A DNA stretch of 64,000 bases from NCBI GenBank assembly GCA_027563145.1, contig CP071306.1:1674001-1738000 (forward strand), given 5' to 3'. Made by a program: the position numbers and the translations under genes. The notes beneath the pieces are model-generated. The model did no database searches and had not been told where the DNA came from. It saw only the letters and a program-made list of their open reading frames with translations. Source of the DNA: Halocatena halophila (lineage in GTDB: Archaea; Halobacteriota; Halobacteria; Halobacteriales; Haloarculaceae). Shown in pieces: positions 35,732 through 45,112 of the stretch. Position 1 is the first letter of the stretch. Each line of letters begins with the position of its first letter.

Positions 35732-37105
35732 TCAGTATTTCGGATCGGCGTCCGTGATTTCATACACCTCATCCAGCACGTCGTCACGGCGTTGTTGCCA
35801 GTCTGCTAGCCCACTCGCGGTCGTCGGATAGTCGTCGTAGATTGCTTTCAGTTCGGTTGCTTTCTGGTTAACGCGGTGGAGATCGTACAGCATCCCCCAG
35901 TGACCAAACGTCTTGACAGCCGTTTTGACCTTCGTAGCCATGCCCATCGCCGTCGAGCCGCTCTTGGCTACGGTTTCGGCGAAATGCTCGGCCGGAAGCT
36001 TCGTGACCACGTCGAGAATCTCGTCGAGTTCCGTGCCACTCCCCCAGATGTTGTACAGATCCATTGCGGCAAATCGCTTGCCGAAACCGGTCATTACGCG
36101 GTGGTTGTACTCCCAGAGCGCGTCTTCGTCGTCGAGCGTGCCCGCTGCGATCGCCTCAATTGCGGCGTTGGCTGCCCAGTGGCCGGCCTTTGCGGCGCCG
36201 GGGATTCCACCACCGGTGATTGGATTGACGTGGGCGGCCGCATCGCCAACGGCGAGATAACCGGGCGCAACAGCAGAGTCGTACGGCCGTCGGGTAGGAA
36301 GTGCCGCACCGAGTTTGTTTTTCACGCGCGCGCCAGCAAACTCGGCGCGCTTTTTGAGATCGTCTTTGAGCACCTCAACGAGCTTCATCGGCGGTTTGTT
36401 CATCTGAAAGCCGAGCCCGACATTGATTTCGGTGGCCGACCGCGGGAAATACCAGAGATAGCCGAGTTCTTCGGTGGGTTTAAACACAAGCGTGTCGGCC
36501 CAGTCGACGGGCTCATCTAGCTCAATAACTTCGCGATACGCCGAGCAGAACTGTGTGTAGTTGACGTTGGTGTCGAAGGTTGAATCGGAAAAATCAACTT
36601 TTTCCTGGAGCAACGAGAGTGCACCGGCCGCATCGATGACGATGTCCGCCTCGTAGTTGGTGACCGATCCGTTGCGCGTTGCTTTGACACCACGGACGCG
36701 GTCGTCCTGGATGACGTCGTGGACGACCGTGTCGTATTTGATAGTGGCACCCTGACGATCTGTCTCTTCGAGCAACACCTCGCCGTAGCGTTTGCGATCG
36801 ACAACCGCTCCAGTGACACCACCGAAGCCGAATTCGAGCGACTCGCCGCTCTGTGGATTCTCGAACCGGGCACTCGTGATCGACTCGTTCGTGAACGATT
36901 CCTCGCGGAGGTGATCGAGATCGATCGTGTCCGGAAACGTGCTCTTTCCCTTGACGGCATCGCCACAAGCTATGTGCCCCCGCTCGTCCTCGCTCTTGCG
37001 CTCTAACAGCGCAACCGACAGCCCCTCGCTGGCAACAGTCGCTGCAGCAAATGCCCCCGCCGTCCCACCACCGACGACGATTACATCATAGGCTTCCGCA
37101 GGCAT
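35732..37105 (-). CDS. geranylgeranyl reductase family FAD protein
   Basis: 457 residues. The FAD Rossmann motif DVIVVGGGTAGAFAAATVA is at the N-terminus, followed by VALLERK; the second FAD motif is YLAVGDAAAHVNPITGGG around residue 285, as in geranylgeranyl/digeranylgeranylglycerophospholipid reductases, which saturate archaeal lipid chains. Haloarchaea have several members, so the exact substrate (lipid, menaquinone side chain or other isoprenoid) is open. Confidence 0.88.
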   Translation of the reverse strand: MPAEAYDVIVVGGGTAGAFAAATVASEGLSVALLERKSEDERGHIACGDAVKGKSTFPDTIDLDHLREESFTNESITSARFENPQSGESLEFGFGGVTGAVVDRKRYGEVLLEETDRQGATIKYDTVVHDVIQDDRVRGVKATRNGSVTNYEADIVIDAAGALSLLQEKVDFSDSTFDTNVNYTQFCSAYREVIELDEPVDWADTLVFKPTEELGYLWYFPRSATEINVGLGFQMNKPPMKLVEVLKDDLKKRAEFAGARVKNKLGAALPTRRPYDSAVAPGYLAVGDAAAHVNPITGGGIPGAAKAGHWAANAAIEAIAAGTLDDEDALWEYNHRVMTGFGKRFAAMDLYNIWGSGTELDEILDVVTKLPAEHFAETVAKSGSTAMGMATKVKTAVKTFGHWGMLYDLHRVNQKATELKAIYDDYPTTASGLADWQQRRDDVLDEVYEITDADPKY

Positions 37106-37458
37106 GTATCGGATTTATGTTTACCACCATAAAAATCGGTCGTATGGCCGCCCAGCGGACGCTACAGCAAACCGAAGGGTTGTGGCGGATATTGCCAGTG
37201 GGTGTGGTGTCATCGGACAATGAATGAGGTGTTGCGGTTGCTCGTACTGTCATCTCCGGAGTCTTTATCGGGCCATCTCCGGGGATGTGGCACAACGTCG
37301 GTCTCCATAGGTTGGCCACAACCTCTCAGTTTGTTGCATTTCCGGGGAGAAAACAACGACACTGGGACAGAGAAGACCCACAGAGAGAATATCTCCCACA
37401 GGAACGAGTTTTTCGATCGTGAGTAAATTATTTCATCCAGGAGCCCTTACAGAGGTGT
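37106..37458. other. 353-base intergenic region
   Basis: This gap separates the divergent reductase and ubiquitin-fold genes. The motif CATCTCCGG occurs twice in direct orientation (about 37250 and 37274) on either side of a TATA-like CTTTATCG. A 27-codon ATG frame starts at 37144 but has no protein character. The last 80 bases are AT-rich and probably hold the promoter of the gene at 37459. I see no RNA gene or mobile element. Confidence 0.4.
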
Positions 37459-37752
37459 ATGTGTGTGCGGGTCGAACTGAACGGCGTGCTAACCGTACGA
37501 ACTGGGGTTGAGCGATCGAGCGTTGAGGTTCCGGACGAAGCGACGCCTGTTGACATCGTTGAGGCACTGGAACGCGAATGTGGCCCGCAGATTCGTCCAG
37601 CACTGTTGAAGGGCGACCGGCTTCGCTCGGATACGGTTGCCATCCGAACCTCCACTGATGGCTCCCAGCAGCTCACCAGCCAGAGCACGATCCGCGACGG
37701 CGACACGGTTCGTTTCGAATTCGAAGATCCCGACCTGCCGGCGTACAACTGA
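37459..37752 (+). CDS. beta-grasp (MoaD/ThiS/SAMP-like) protein without a terminal di-glycine
   Basis: 97 residues. The pattern VRVELNGVLTVRTGVERS, then DEATPVDIVEALERECG and TIRDGDTVRFEFEDP, fits the ubiquitin-like beta-grasp fold of MoaD, ThiS and the haloarchaeal small archaeal modifiers. All of those end in Gly-Gly, needed for adenylation, but this one ends in DPDLPAYN. It thus cannot be a normal sulfur carrier or modifier as written. It is followed 56 bases later by the PfpI gene. Confidence 0.65.
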   Translation: MCVRVELNGVLTVRTGVERSSVEVPDEATPVDIVEALERECGPQIRPALLKGDRLRSDTVAIRTSTDGSQQLTSQSTIRDGDTVRFEFEDPDLPAYN

Positions 37753-37808
37753 GACGGATCATTGCGCCGACCAACAGCTGTTATTCGACTCACGTTCAAT
37801 TTTGCGTG

Positions 37809-38402
37809 ATGCGTTCAACCACCATCCACTGTTGTTTGTTCGATGGAGCCGACGAACTGGACGTTCTCGGGCCATACGAGGTATTTTCGTGTGCCCAGCG
37901 ATCTGGTGCACCGATCGAACCGACGCTCGTCGGGCTCGATTCGACGGCTCCGATTCGAGCAAACCACGGCACGACGATCGAGCCGCAGGCGACGCTTGGC
38001 ACTCCGGACGTGGTTGTGGTTCCGGGTGGCGGCTGGAGCGACGAGAAGGGCGGCGTTCGTGTGCAGGTCGAAGACGGTGCGCTCAGCGACCGGCTCGTCC
38101 AGCTTCACGAGGAGGAGACGGTGATCGCGTCGGTGTGTACTGGAGCGATGGTTCTCGCGCACGCAGGCTTGCTCGATGGAAAAGCGGCGACGACACACGA
38201 CACGGCAAAAGAAGATCTCGAGGCGTTCGAGGCCGTCACCGTGAGCGACGACCGCTACGTTGATGCGGGCGACGTGCTCACCGCCGGCGGTGTCACTTCG
38301 GGGATCGATCTTGCGCTGCATCTCACCGAGCGGTTGGGCGACGAAACGACAGCCGAGACGGTGGCCAGCGAGATAGCCCACGAACGGGCCCGTTCAGTTT
38401 AA
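37809..38402 (+). CDS. DJ-1/PfpI family protein (amidotransferase-like)
   Basis: 197 residues. ATG 37809 gives MRSTTIHCCLFDGADELDV. The nucleophilic elbow Cys is in IASVCTGAMVLAHAG (about residue 108) and the following TTHDT has the usual His. The family includes glyoxalases, chaperones, isonitrile hydratases and AraC-type sensor domains; the FDGADELDVLGPYEVF start resembles the isonitrile hydratase/transcription factor-sensor branch. Substrate unknown. Confidence 0.85.
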   Translation: MRSTTIHCCLFDGADELDVLGPYEVFSCAQRSGAPIEPTLVGLDSTAPIRANHGTTIEPQATLGTPDVVVVPGGGWSDEKGGVRVQVEDGALSDRLVQLHEEETVIASVCTGAMVLAHAGLLDGKAATTHDTAKEDLEAFEAVTVSDDRYVDAGDVLTAGGVTSGIDLALHLTERLGDETTAETVASEIAHERARSV

Positions 38403-38427
38403 CCAGCCTGAACACCAACGAGATCCA

Positions 38428-39279
38428 ATGGGTGAGACCCGCTCATCGAGCGAGGCGTTCCAGCCGCTTGGAAACGAACAGCGGACGGCGGTGATTGAGG
38501 CGTTGTACGACGACGGCCCCAAGACGCAATCGTTTTCTGCGCTGGCCGAGGCAATCGAGGCCGACACGACTGCCGGATTCGCCTATCATCTCCGGCAGCT
38601 TACCGGCCATTATCTCCGAGAAACGGAGAACGGCTATACGCTGACCGACGCCGGGGTCCGGGTTGCACGGGCAATCGAATCCGGGGCGTTCACCGAAAGC
38701 ATCGATCGATCGCCAACGGAGATCGACGACCCCTGTCCGTTCTGTGACGCAAGCGCATTGGAGGCTCAGACACACGACAACACTGTCACTGTGCGGTGTT
38801 CGTCCTGTGAGGCCAGCCTCCTCCGACTGGCATTTCCACCGGGAGGTCACCGCACCCACACGGACGAAACGATCCCGACGGCCGTCAACCGGCTGTATCG
38901 CCATCGGATCAACACGCTCTGCGATGGGTTCTGTCCGACGTGTGGGGCAACGGCGCAGGCAACGATGAACCACCGATCCGTCGGAGAGCTAGAGCGCGCA
39001 CAGGTCCATCTGGCCTGTACGCGGTGTGGCTATCAGATCGACTGTCCGGTGACGGCAACCGTGCTCGATCACCCGGCCGTCGTTTCATTTTACTACGAAC
39101 GAGGCGAGACCCTGGAGAATCGACCGCTGTGGAACGTCGGCAGCGAATGGGGAGAGCGCGTGCTCAGCGATAATCCCTGGTGTGTCCAGGTGACCACGAC
39201 GATCGACGGCGACGAACTCGCGTTGCTGGTTGGTGAGGATACGACCGTCGTCTCGGTCACAGAAACGAGTGGAGTCTGA
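38428..39279 (+). CDS. winged-helix regulator with zinc ribbons
   Basis: 283 residues. The N-terminal 80 residues form an ArsR-like winged helix (LGNEQRTAVIEALYDDG, then AGFAYHLRQLTGHYL). The C-terminal part has two zinc ribbons, CPFCDAS...CSSCEAS (about residues 105-130) and CPTCGAT...CTRCGYQ (about 173-205), then a beta-rich domain. This layout is common among haloarchaeal regulators of unknown targets. It lies 25 bases after the PfpI gene and abuts the convergent psmA with no spacer. Confidence 0.8.
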   Translation: MGETRSSSEAFQPLGNEQRTAVIEALYDDGPKTQSFSALAEAIEADTTAGFAYHLRQLTGHYLRETENGYTLTDAGVRVARAIESGAFTESIDRSPTEIDDPCPFCDASALEAQTHDNTVTVRCSSCEASLLRLAFPPGGHRTHTDETIPTAVNRLYRHRINTLCDGFCPTCGATAQATMNHRSVGELERAQVHLACTRCGYQIDCPVTATVLDHPAVVSFYYERGETLENRPLWNVGSEWGERVLSDNPWCVQVTTTIDGDELALLVGEDTTVVSVTETSGV

Positions 39280-39984
39280 TCAGACGAGCGCTTCGACAGC
39301 GTCGCGATCGAGCGTCCGAAAGCCATCTTCGTCGATCACGGCGACCGAAACGTTTTCTGCGTCCATCGAATCGTCCTCATCATCGAGCAACACGGAGACG
39401 GCGAGCTCGGCAGCCTCGTCAGTGTTGACTTCTGGGTCGTACTCCGTCTCGAGTGTCGATTCGATCTCGTCGCTGCTCCCACCGATGGCTATTGCCTGCC
39501 ACTCATAGGAGGTACCCGACGGGTCGGTTTCGAAGAGCTGTGGACGTCCGTCAACGTAGCCACCGACGAGCAGGGCAGCTCCGAACGGGCGGGTGTGTCC
39601 GGCCTGGGTAAACTCCTGGATGTGTTCGCTGATCTCGCTGGTGAGCTGTTCGGGCGAGATCGGCTGGTCGTAGCTGAGTCGTTCGATCTGTGCGGTCTGT
39701 CGCGCCTCTTCGACGAGCTGGCGAGCGTCTGCGACGTGACCCGCGCTGGCAACGCCGTTGTGCTCATCGATTTTGTGAAGCTTCTCGATGCTGCGTGGTT
39801 CGAGCAGTGGCGAGCGAATGCGTCGTTCTGCGGCGAGAACGACGCCATCGGTCGCGCGAACGCCGACGCTCGCACCGCCCCGGCGAACCGCCTCCCGGGC
39901 GTATTCGACCTGGTATAAGCGACCGTCGGGCGAAAAGAGACTCGTCCCGCGATCGTACGCCTGCCGGTCATCCTGTCCCCGCAT
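39280..39984 (-). CDS. psmA: proteasome alpha subunit
   Basis: 234 residues. The N-terminus QAYDRGTSLFSPDGRLYQVEYAREA is the alpha-subunit signature whose helix gates the 20S core. The C-terminal region is very acidic (DDEDDSMDAEN). Compared with the common PsmA1 type it has AAERR in place of the usual AVDKR-like stretch, so it may be a second alpha paralogue. It overlaps psmB by one base (TAATG), so alpha and beta are translationally coupled. Confidence 0.93.
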   Translation of the reverse strand: MRGQDDRQAYDRGTSLFSPDGRLYQVEYAREAVRRGGASVGVRATDGVVLAAERRIRSPLLEPRSIEKLHKIDEHNGVASAGHVADARQLVEEARQTAQIERLSYDQPISPEQLTSEISEHIQEFTQAGHTRPFGAALLVGGYVDGRPQLFETDPSGTSYEWQAIAIGGSSDEIESTLETEYDPEVNTDEAAELAVSVLLDDEDDSMDAENVSVAVIDEDGFRTLDRDAVEALV

Positions 39985-40607
39985 TAGGCCACCTCCGTAG
40001 ACTCCGTGTACGAGTCGATCATCACGTTTTCGGAGGTAATACGCGCAACGGTGATACCATTACCGCTTGCGGTATCCCGTTCGGTGGCACTTTCGACTGC
40101 TTTGGCGGCGACGGTTGCCCCCTCGTCCATGGAGAGGCCCTCCTCGAACCGCCCTTCAAGGACGCCGATCGCGAGTTGCATGCCGCTGCCACTGGCCGTA
40201 TAGGGCGCTTCAGTGACGCCTCCTGCTGGATCGATCGAGAAGATTCGCGGCCCCGATTCGTCGACGCCGCCGAGCACAGGCATCGACCGTGTGCCACGGA
40301 GAAGCCGCCCGGCCGTCTGTGCAAGCGCATCCATCCCCATCTGTTCGCCACGACGAGCCTCGTAGAGATTCGCCGTCGAGCGAAGCTGGCGGATGAATGA
40401 CTGGGCACCACCGACAGAACCAGACATCGTCACCGCGGCCGACGGGTGGACCTGCTCGATCTTGATGGCCTGTTTGTTCGAGACGAACTTCCCACCAAGG
40501 CTGGCGCGACGGTCAGCAGCCAGGACGACACCGTCGGCCGTCACCAGTCCGACCGTCGTCGTTCCGGTCTTCTGGATCTGTGTCTCGGATCCATCATTGG
40601 ATTGCAT
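39984..40607 (-). CDS. psmB: proteasome beta subunit
   Basis: 207 residues, 20S catalytic subunit. A short propeptide of about 15 residues (MQSNDGSETQIQKTG) precedes the catalytic Thr in TTTVGLVTADGVV; Asp at mature position 17 (AADRRASLGG) and Lys in NKQAIKIEQ complete the active site. The propeptide is shorter than that of the best-known haloarchaeal beta subunit. The gene is first in a psmB-psmA pair. A TATA-like element lies on the minus strand near 40643-40652. Confidence 0.95.
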   Translation of the reverse strand: MQSNDGSETQIQKTGTTTVGLVTADGVVLAADRRASLGGKFVSNKQAIKIEQVHPSAAVTMSGSVGGAQSFIRQLRSTANLYEARRGEQMGMDALAQTAGRLLRGTRSMPVLGGVDESGPRIFSIDPAGGVTEAPYTASGSGMQLAIGVLEGRFEEGLSMDEGATVAAKAVESATERDTASGNGITVARITSENVMIDSYTESTEVA

Positions 40608-40703
40608 ACCTGAAGGGAGTGGCTCGGTTCGGAAAAGGACTCGCTAAAATATTCTGTAGCAAGCGGGTGGATCGATCAGGAGGGTTTTTGTCTGGGCCGA
40701 CGT

Positions 40704-41549
40704 ATGCGCTCCATGCTCGATACCGAGGCCACGGAGTGGCGACTCATCCCCGAAGAGAGCCGACCAGGGCCGATGTGTATGGCGCTGGACGCGGTCGCGG
40801 CCGAGACGGCGGCCGCTGGGGGTCCACGGACCGTTCGCGTCTATCAGTGGGAGCCCGCAACGCTCTCGCTTGGATACCACCAGAACGAAGCGACTATCGA
40901 CTGGGAGTACTGTACAGAGCAGGACATCACCGTCACCAGACGGCCCACCGGTGGCGGGGCGATCTACCACGACGCGTATGGTGACATCTCCTATTCGATC
41001 ATTGCGCCGGCTGACGAGCTGCCCGGTGATCTGATGACCTGTTATGAGCAGCTCTGTCAGCCGTTGTTGACGGCGTGTGCGTCGATGGGCGTGCCAGCCG
41101 ATTTCGCCGAAGAACCACGAGAAGCACTCTTCGAACCCGCGTGTTATCTCAGAGATATCCATCCGGCCCACGACATCGTCTACGACGGGAAAAAACTGAG
41201 CGGCAACGCACAGTATCGACGACGCGACAGCGTGATCCAGCACGGCTCACTCACCTACCGGGCGACACCAGAGCGAACGCGGTCGTGTTTCGTCGAGCCC
41301 GCCACGTCGATTGAGGCTGTCGAATCGCGAATTACCGGGATCGAAGCACACGTTGGGCTTGATCGTGAAGACTGTGTGCGCGCACTCGAATCCGCGCTCG
41401 GCGAATGGGCACACGCTGAGGTCGGGACCTGGAGTGATACGGAACTTGATCGAGCACGCACGATTGCAAACGAAAAGTTCGATGCCGACGCCTGGAACCG
41501 ATCGGGGACCGATCCGTTGGCCGATACCGTCACACAACGAAGCGGATAA
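40704..41549 (+). CDS. lplA: lipoate-protein ligase family protein
   Basis: 281 residues. The biotin/lipoate ligase fold is shown by VYQWEPATLSLGYHQNE, RRPTGGGAIYHDAYGDISYS and the lysine in YDGKKLSGNAQYRR, which contacts the carboxylate of lipoyl-AMP. It would attach lipoate or octanoate to E2 or GcvH proteins. The C-terminal about 80 residues (ANEKFDADAWNRSG) correspond to the accessory region. A second ATG 3 codons in is an alternative start. Related family members act on other acyl groups, so exact substrate is inferred. Confidence 0.85.
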   Translation: MRSMLDTEATEWRLIPEESRPGPMCMALDAVAAETAAAGGPRTVRVYQWEPATLSLGYHQNEATIDWEYCTEQDITVTRRPTGGGAIYHDAYGDISYSIIAPADELPGDLMTCYEQLCQPLLTACASMGVPADFAEEPREALFEPACYLRDIHPAHDIVYDGKKLSGNAQYRRRDSVIQHGSLTYRATPERTRSCFVEPATSIEAVESRITGIEAHVGLDREDCVRALESALGEWAHAEVGTWSDTELDRARTIANEKFDADAWNRSGTDPLADTVTQRSG

Positions 41550-41573
41550 CCGCACTCAGTGGCTACTGCGGAT

Positions 41574-42404
41574 ATGATCAGAGTCGGTGCACACGTTTCG
41601 ATCGCCGGCGGAGTCGACAACGCCGTCGGGAACGAACTCGATGTCGGTGGGAACTGTGGACAGATTTTCACCCACTCTCCACAGGTGTGGCAGGACCCCG
41701 ATATCGGAGCGAAAGAAGCCGAACGGTTCCGAGCTCAGACCGACGCGGAGCTCAACGGGCCGTGGGTAATCCACAGCTCGTATCTGGTGAATCTCTGTAC
41801 GCCCAAACCCGACCTCCGTGAGAAATCTGCCGCCAGCATGCAGGCCGAGATCGATGCAGCCAGCACGCTCGACATCGAGTACGTCAACGTTCATCTCGGT
41901 GCACACACCGGCGCAGGCGTCGATACAGGACTCGAAAACGCCGTTTCCGTCCTTGATGAGCTATCGATTCCCGATGACGTGACGGTGCTCATCGAAAGCG
42001 ACGCCGGGAGCGGAACGAAGCTTGGTGGCGAGTTCGAACATCTCGCAACGGTGCTCGAACGATCCGAGCAGGAGCTCGATGTCTGTCTCGACACTGCCCA
42101 CGCGTTTGCCGCGGGCTACGATCTTTCCTCGGCGGACGCCGTCAATGCGACGATCGCAACGTTCGACGACGTGGTGGGGCTCGAACACCTGCGCTGTATC
42201 CATCTCAACGACTCGAAACACGCACTTGGCACCAACAAGGACGAACACGCGCACATCGGCGAGGGCGAGATCGGCGAAGACGGCATGCGCGCACTCATCA
42301 ATCATCCTGCACTCGAAACGATCCCCTTCGTGTTAGAGACACCTTCCGAAGATGGGAAAGGATTCGAGTGGAACATCGACCGGGTTCGCGCCCTTCGTAA
42401 CTAG
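41574..42404 (+). CDS. nfo: deoxyribonuclease IV (AP endonuclease)
   Basis: 276 residues from ATG 41574 ([20 protein letters not shown]); a GTG five codons upstream is less likely. TIM-barrel with three-zinc site: His in [33 protein letters not shown] (the usual Glu and Gly-rich motif), [35 protein letters not shown]. It nicks DNA 5' to abasic sites in base excision repair. It sits 24 bases after lplA and 4 bases before the methyltransferase. Confidence 0.95.
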   Translation: MIRVGAHVSIAGGVDNAVGNELDVGGNCGQIFTHSPQVWQDPDIGAKEAERFRAQTDAELNGPWVIHSSYLVNLCTPKPDLREKSAASMQAEIDAASTLDIEYVNVHLGAHTGAGVDTGLENAVSVLDELSIPDDVTVLIESDAGSGTKLGGEFEHLATVLERSEQELDVCLDTAHAFAAGYDLSSADAVNATIATFDDVVGLEHLRCIHLNDSKHALGTNKDEHAHIGEGEIGEDGMRALINHPALETIPFVLETPSEDGKGFEWNIDRVRALRN

Positions 42405-42408
42405 GCTC

Positions 42409-43206
42409 GTGCGACGGTTTTCCGCACGCTATCTCGAAGACACTCGTCGAGGGATGTGGGATGGTTCGAGAGACGCACTCGCTCCCCTAGAACTCGACAG
42501 CCACGAGCTGATCGTCGACGTTGGCGCAGGAACTGGTGAGCTCACCGCCGTCCTCACAGAAGAGAGTCCGGCCACCGTCGTCGCCGTCGATCGCGATCGG
42601 TCGTTGTTACAATCGTTCGACGGATCCGGGGTGCAATCGGACGCGATGGCGCTCGGGATGGCAGACGACACGGCCGATCTGGTGGTGTGTCAGGCGCTGT
42701 TGATCAATCTCCCCGATCCTGGGCGTGCACTCGGCGAGTTTAAGCGGTGTAGCAATGACCGCGTTGGCGCGATCGAGCCGGACAACAGCCAGGTTCACGT
42801 CGAATCGTCCGTCGGTGCAGAAACACGGCTCACCCGAAACGCGCGCGATGACTACATTACGGGAGTTACGACGGACGTGGCCCTGGGTGACGCCAGCACA
42901 CTGTTCGAAGATACCGGGTTCGAAAACGTAGAGACGCGTCGATACAACCTCGTTCGAACGATCGAACCGCCATACGATGAACGAGCGATCCGCGCGGCCA
43001 AACGAAAGGCGACGGCCTCACGGCTCGCAACGCAAAGAGAGACGTTGCTCGCGGGCGGGATGACAGTTCAGGATTACGAACAGCTCCGAGAGGACTGGCG
43101 GGAGATGGGCCGCTCGGTCGTCAAAGCGATGCAAAACGAGACTTACAATCGGAGGGAAACGATCCCGTTCTACGTGACGACCGGAACCGTTCCAGAGAAC
43201 GCCTAG
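42409..43206 (+). CDS. class I SAM-dependent methyltransferase
   Basis: 265 residues from GTG 42409, which lies 4 bases after the nfo stop; an ATG at 42352 lies inside nfo in another frame and is less likely. Motif I is LIVDVGAGTGELTAVLTEE (about residue 40), motif II VVAVDRDRSLLQ, motif IV DLVVCQALLINLPDPGRAL. The C-terminal region is helical and charged. The substrate is unknown; the fold is like the UbiE/Methyltransf_11 group. It converges on the cytochrome oxidase gene with a 4-base overlap of the ends. Confidence 0.85.
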   Translation: MRRFSARYLEDTRRGMWDGSRDALAPLELDSHELIVDVGAGTGELTAVLTEESPATVVAVDRDRSLLQSFDGSGVQSDAMALGMADDTADLVVCQALLINLPDPGRALGEFKRCSNDRVGAIEPDNSQVHVESSVGAETRLTRNARDDYITGVTTDVALGDASTLFEDTGFENVETRRYNLVRTIEPPYDERAIRAAKRKATASRLATQRETLLAGGMTVQDYEQLREDWREMGRSVVKAMQNETYNRRETIPFYVTTGTVPENA

Positions 43207-44969
43207 TCGCCACCGAGTTCGGCACGCCGTTGTTCGAGTCGCCGTTCGAACCACTGCCACTCGGGCGTGAACTGATCGATTGACTTGAGATTCCACACGT
43301 CGGCATCGAGAACGATCGGGCCGATGCGAGCGGACTGGACCATATTGTAGAGCCAGATGACCGTACCAAACAAGAGAAGATACGAGCCTGCGGTTGCGAG
43401 CTGGTGGATGAGTGCGTACTCTTCTGGGTAGGTGGCATACCGGCGTGGGAGTCCGAGCAGACCGAGAAGCAACAACAGGCCAAAGGTGAGCAACACGCCA
43501 ACGATGCTGAGCCAGGCGTGAGCCTTCGCCAGCAGCGTATCGTACATTCTGCCCGTGAGAATTGGATACCAGTAGTAGCTCGCCGCAAACGCTGCGAACG
43601 TGATCACCCCCATCACGATGAAGTGGAAATGGCCGACCACGTAGTAGGTGTCGTGATACAGCAGATCGATGGGGATTGACGCCAGAAAGACGCCAGTCAC
43701 CCCACCGATGATGAAAAAGCCGACGCCAGAGACACAAAATAACATTGGCGCGGTCAGTCTGATATCACCGTTCCAGAGCGTCGTCATCCAGTTGAACGTC
43801 TTGACCGCACTCGGCACCGCGATCGCCAGCGAGATTGCCATGAAACTGGCTCGAATTCGTGGGTCGATCCCGGTGGTGAACATGTGGTGTGCCCAGACGC
43901 CAAACGACAACACGCCGATCGCCAGCGTGGAGTAGACCACGAACTTGAATCCAAACAGCTTTCGTCCCGCAAATTTCGGGAGTATCAGGCTCACGAGACC
44001 GAACGCCGGGAGAACGAGAATATAGACCTCGGGATGGCCGAAAAACCAGAACAGATGCTGGAACAAGAGCGGCCCACCGCCATCGACAGTGTAGAACGTC
44101 GTCGAGAAATTGCGATCCAGCAACAGCATGATCAGTGTCGATCCCAACAGTGGAAATGCAAACAGAATCACCGAACTCGTCGTGAGCATCGTCCAGGTGA
44201 AGATGTCGAGTGTGGCCCAGTTCACCGCTTTTGCGCGCTCGGTGAAGATCGTCACCAGGAAATTTATCGCCCCGAGGACGGTCGCCAGCCCGCTGAGATG
44301 GAGCCCTAACAGAAGGAGATTGATCTGTGGATTTTTTAACTGAAGCGATAGCGGCGTGTAGAGCGTCCAGCCCAACGCCGGTGGTTCGAGTGCCCACAAC
44401 ACGGCGATATCAATGCCACCGAGCGCGAGTCCCTTTGCGATCACCTCCGTGATCAATCCCGCCCGAACGAGCAGATACGCCGGTGGGAGTATCCAGAACG
44501 CAATCGCGTTGATCCGGGGATATGCCATGTCGTCGGCACCGATCAACAGTGGAAGAAAGTAATTTCCGAGCGCGTAGAACGCTGGCGTTGCGAAAAATAA
44601 CAGCATTGTCAGCCCGTGCTGGGTGAACAGCGCGTTGTACGTCCCTGGTTCCCAGGGGCCAGCACCCGGCGTGAGCAGCTCCGTCCGAATCATGATCGCA
44701 TCGATGGCTCCCCACATCGCGGTTGCAATCCCAAACACTGCGTACAAAATTCCGATATCCTTGTGATCAACCGTTGTCAGCCACCGCCGGAGACCCGTCG
44801 GCTTGGTCGACACCGTCGGTGTTGTGGTTCCAGCCGAAACACCTCCATCTGAGCGTACCCCGGCCGACCGCCACCCGGACCGAAAGACCAACAGCACACA
44901 GAGCAGACCCAGCACGAAACAACTGACGACGACCCCAGGAACGGTAGCGTTTCCGATCATAACTGTCAC
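43203..44969 (-). CDS. coxA: heme-copper oxidase subunit I (aa3-type)
   Basis: 588 residues with an extra N-terminal helix followed by 12 core helices. Heme a ligand His is in ALFTQHGLTMLLFF; the CuB site and cross-linked Tyr are in FWFFGHPEVYILVLP (D-channel Glu kept); HHMFTTGIDPR gives the two further CuB His; K-channel Lys is in AVPSAVKTFNW; heme ligands are in VVGHFHFIVMG. The enzyme reduces oxygen to water and pumps protons. No subunit II or III is adjacent; only a small DUF6789 membrane protein lies upstream. Confidence 0.95.
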   Translation of the reverse strand: MTVMIGNATVPGVVVSCFVLGLLCVLLVFRSGWRSAGVRSDGGVSAGTTTPTVSTKPTGLRRWLTTVDHKDIGILYAVFGIATAMWGAIDAIMIRTELLTPGAGPWEPGTYNALFTQHGLTMLLFFATPAFYALGNYFLPLLIGADDMAYPRINAIAFWILPPAYLLVRAGLITEVIAKGLALGGIDIAVLWALEPPALGWTLYTPLSLQLKNPQINLLLLGLHLSGLATVLGAINFLVTIFTERAKAVNWATLDIFTWTMLTTSSVILFAFPLLGSTLIMLLLDRNFSTTFYTVDGGGPLLFQHLFWFFGHPEVYILVLPAFGLVSLILPKFAGRKLFGFKFVVYSTLAIGVLSFGVWAHHMFTTGIDPRIRASFMAISLAIAVPSAVKTFNWMTTLWNGDIRLTAPMLFCVSGVGFFIIGGVTGVFLASIPIDLLYHDTYYVVGHFHFIVMGVITFAAFAASYYWYPILTGRMYDTLLAKAHAWLSIVGVLLTFGLLLLLGLLGLPRRYATYPEEYALIHQLATAGSYLLLFGTVIWLYNMVQSARIGPIVLDADVWNLKSIDQFTPEWQWFERRLEQRRAELGGD

Positions 44970-45112
44970 TGACTGGTTCTCAAAAAATACACGACCATAG
45001 TAGAAATATCTGTGCGTTTTACGTACTTTTAGTTTATTTTTTGTTATTTTATTCTGGTGGATGTGATGGGTTTGTGGCGATCACTCGGACGTGACACAGC
45101 GCTGGTATGGTG

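Noticed and set aside
37144..37227. 27-codon ATG frame in the gap before the ubiquitin-fold gene
   Set aside because: No hydrophobic helix, no motif, no well-placed promoter; probably chance.
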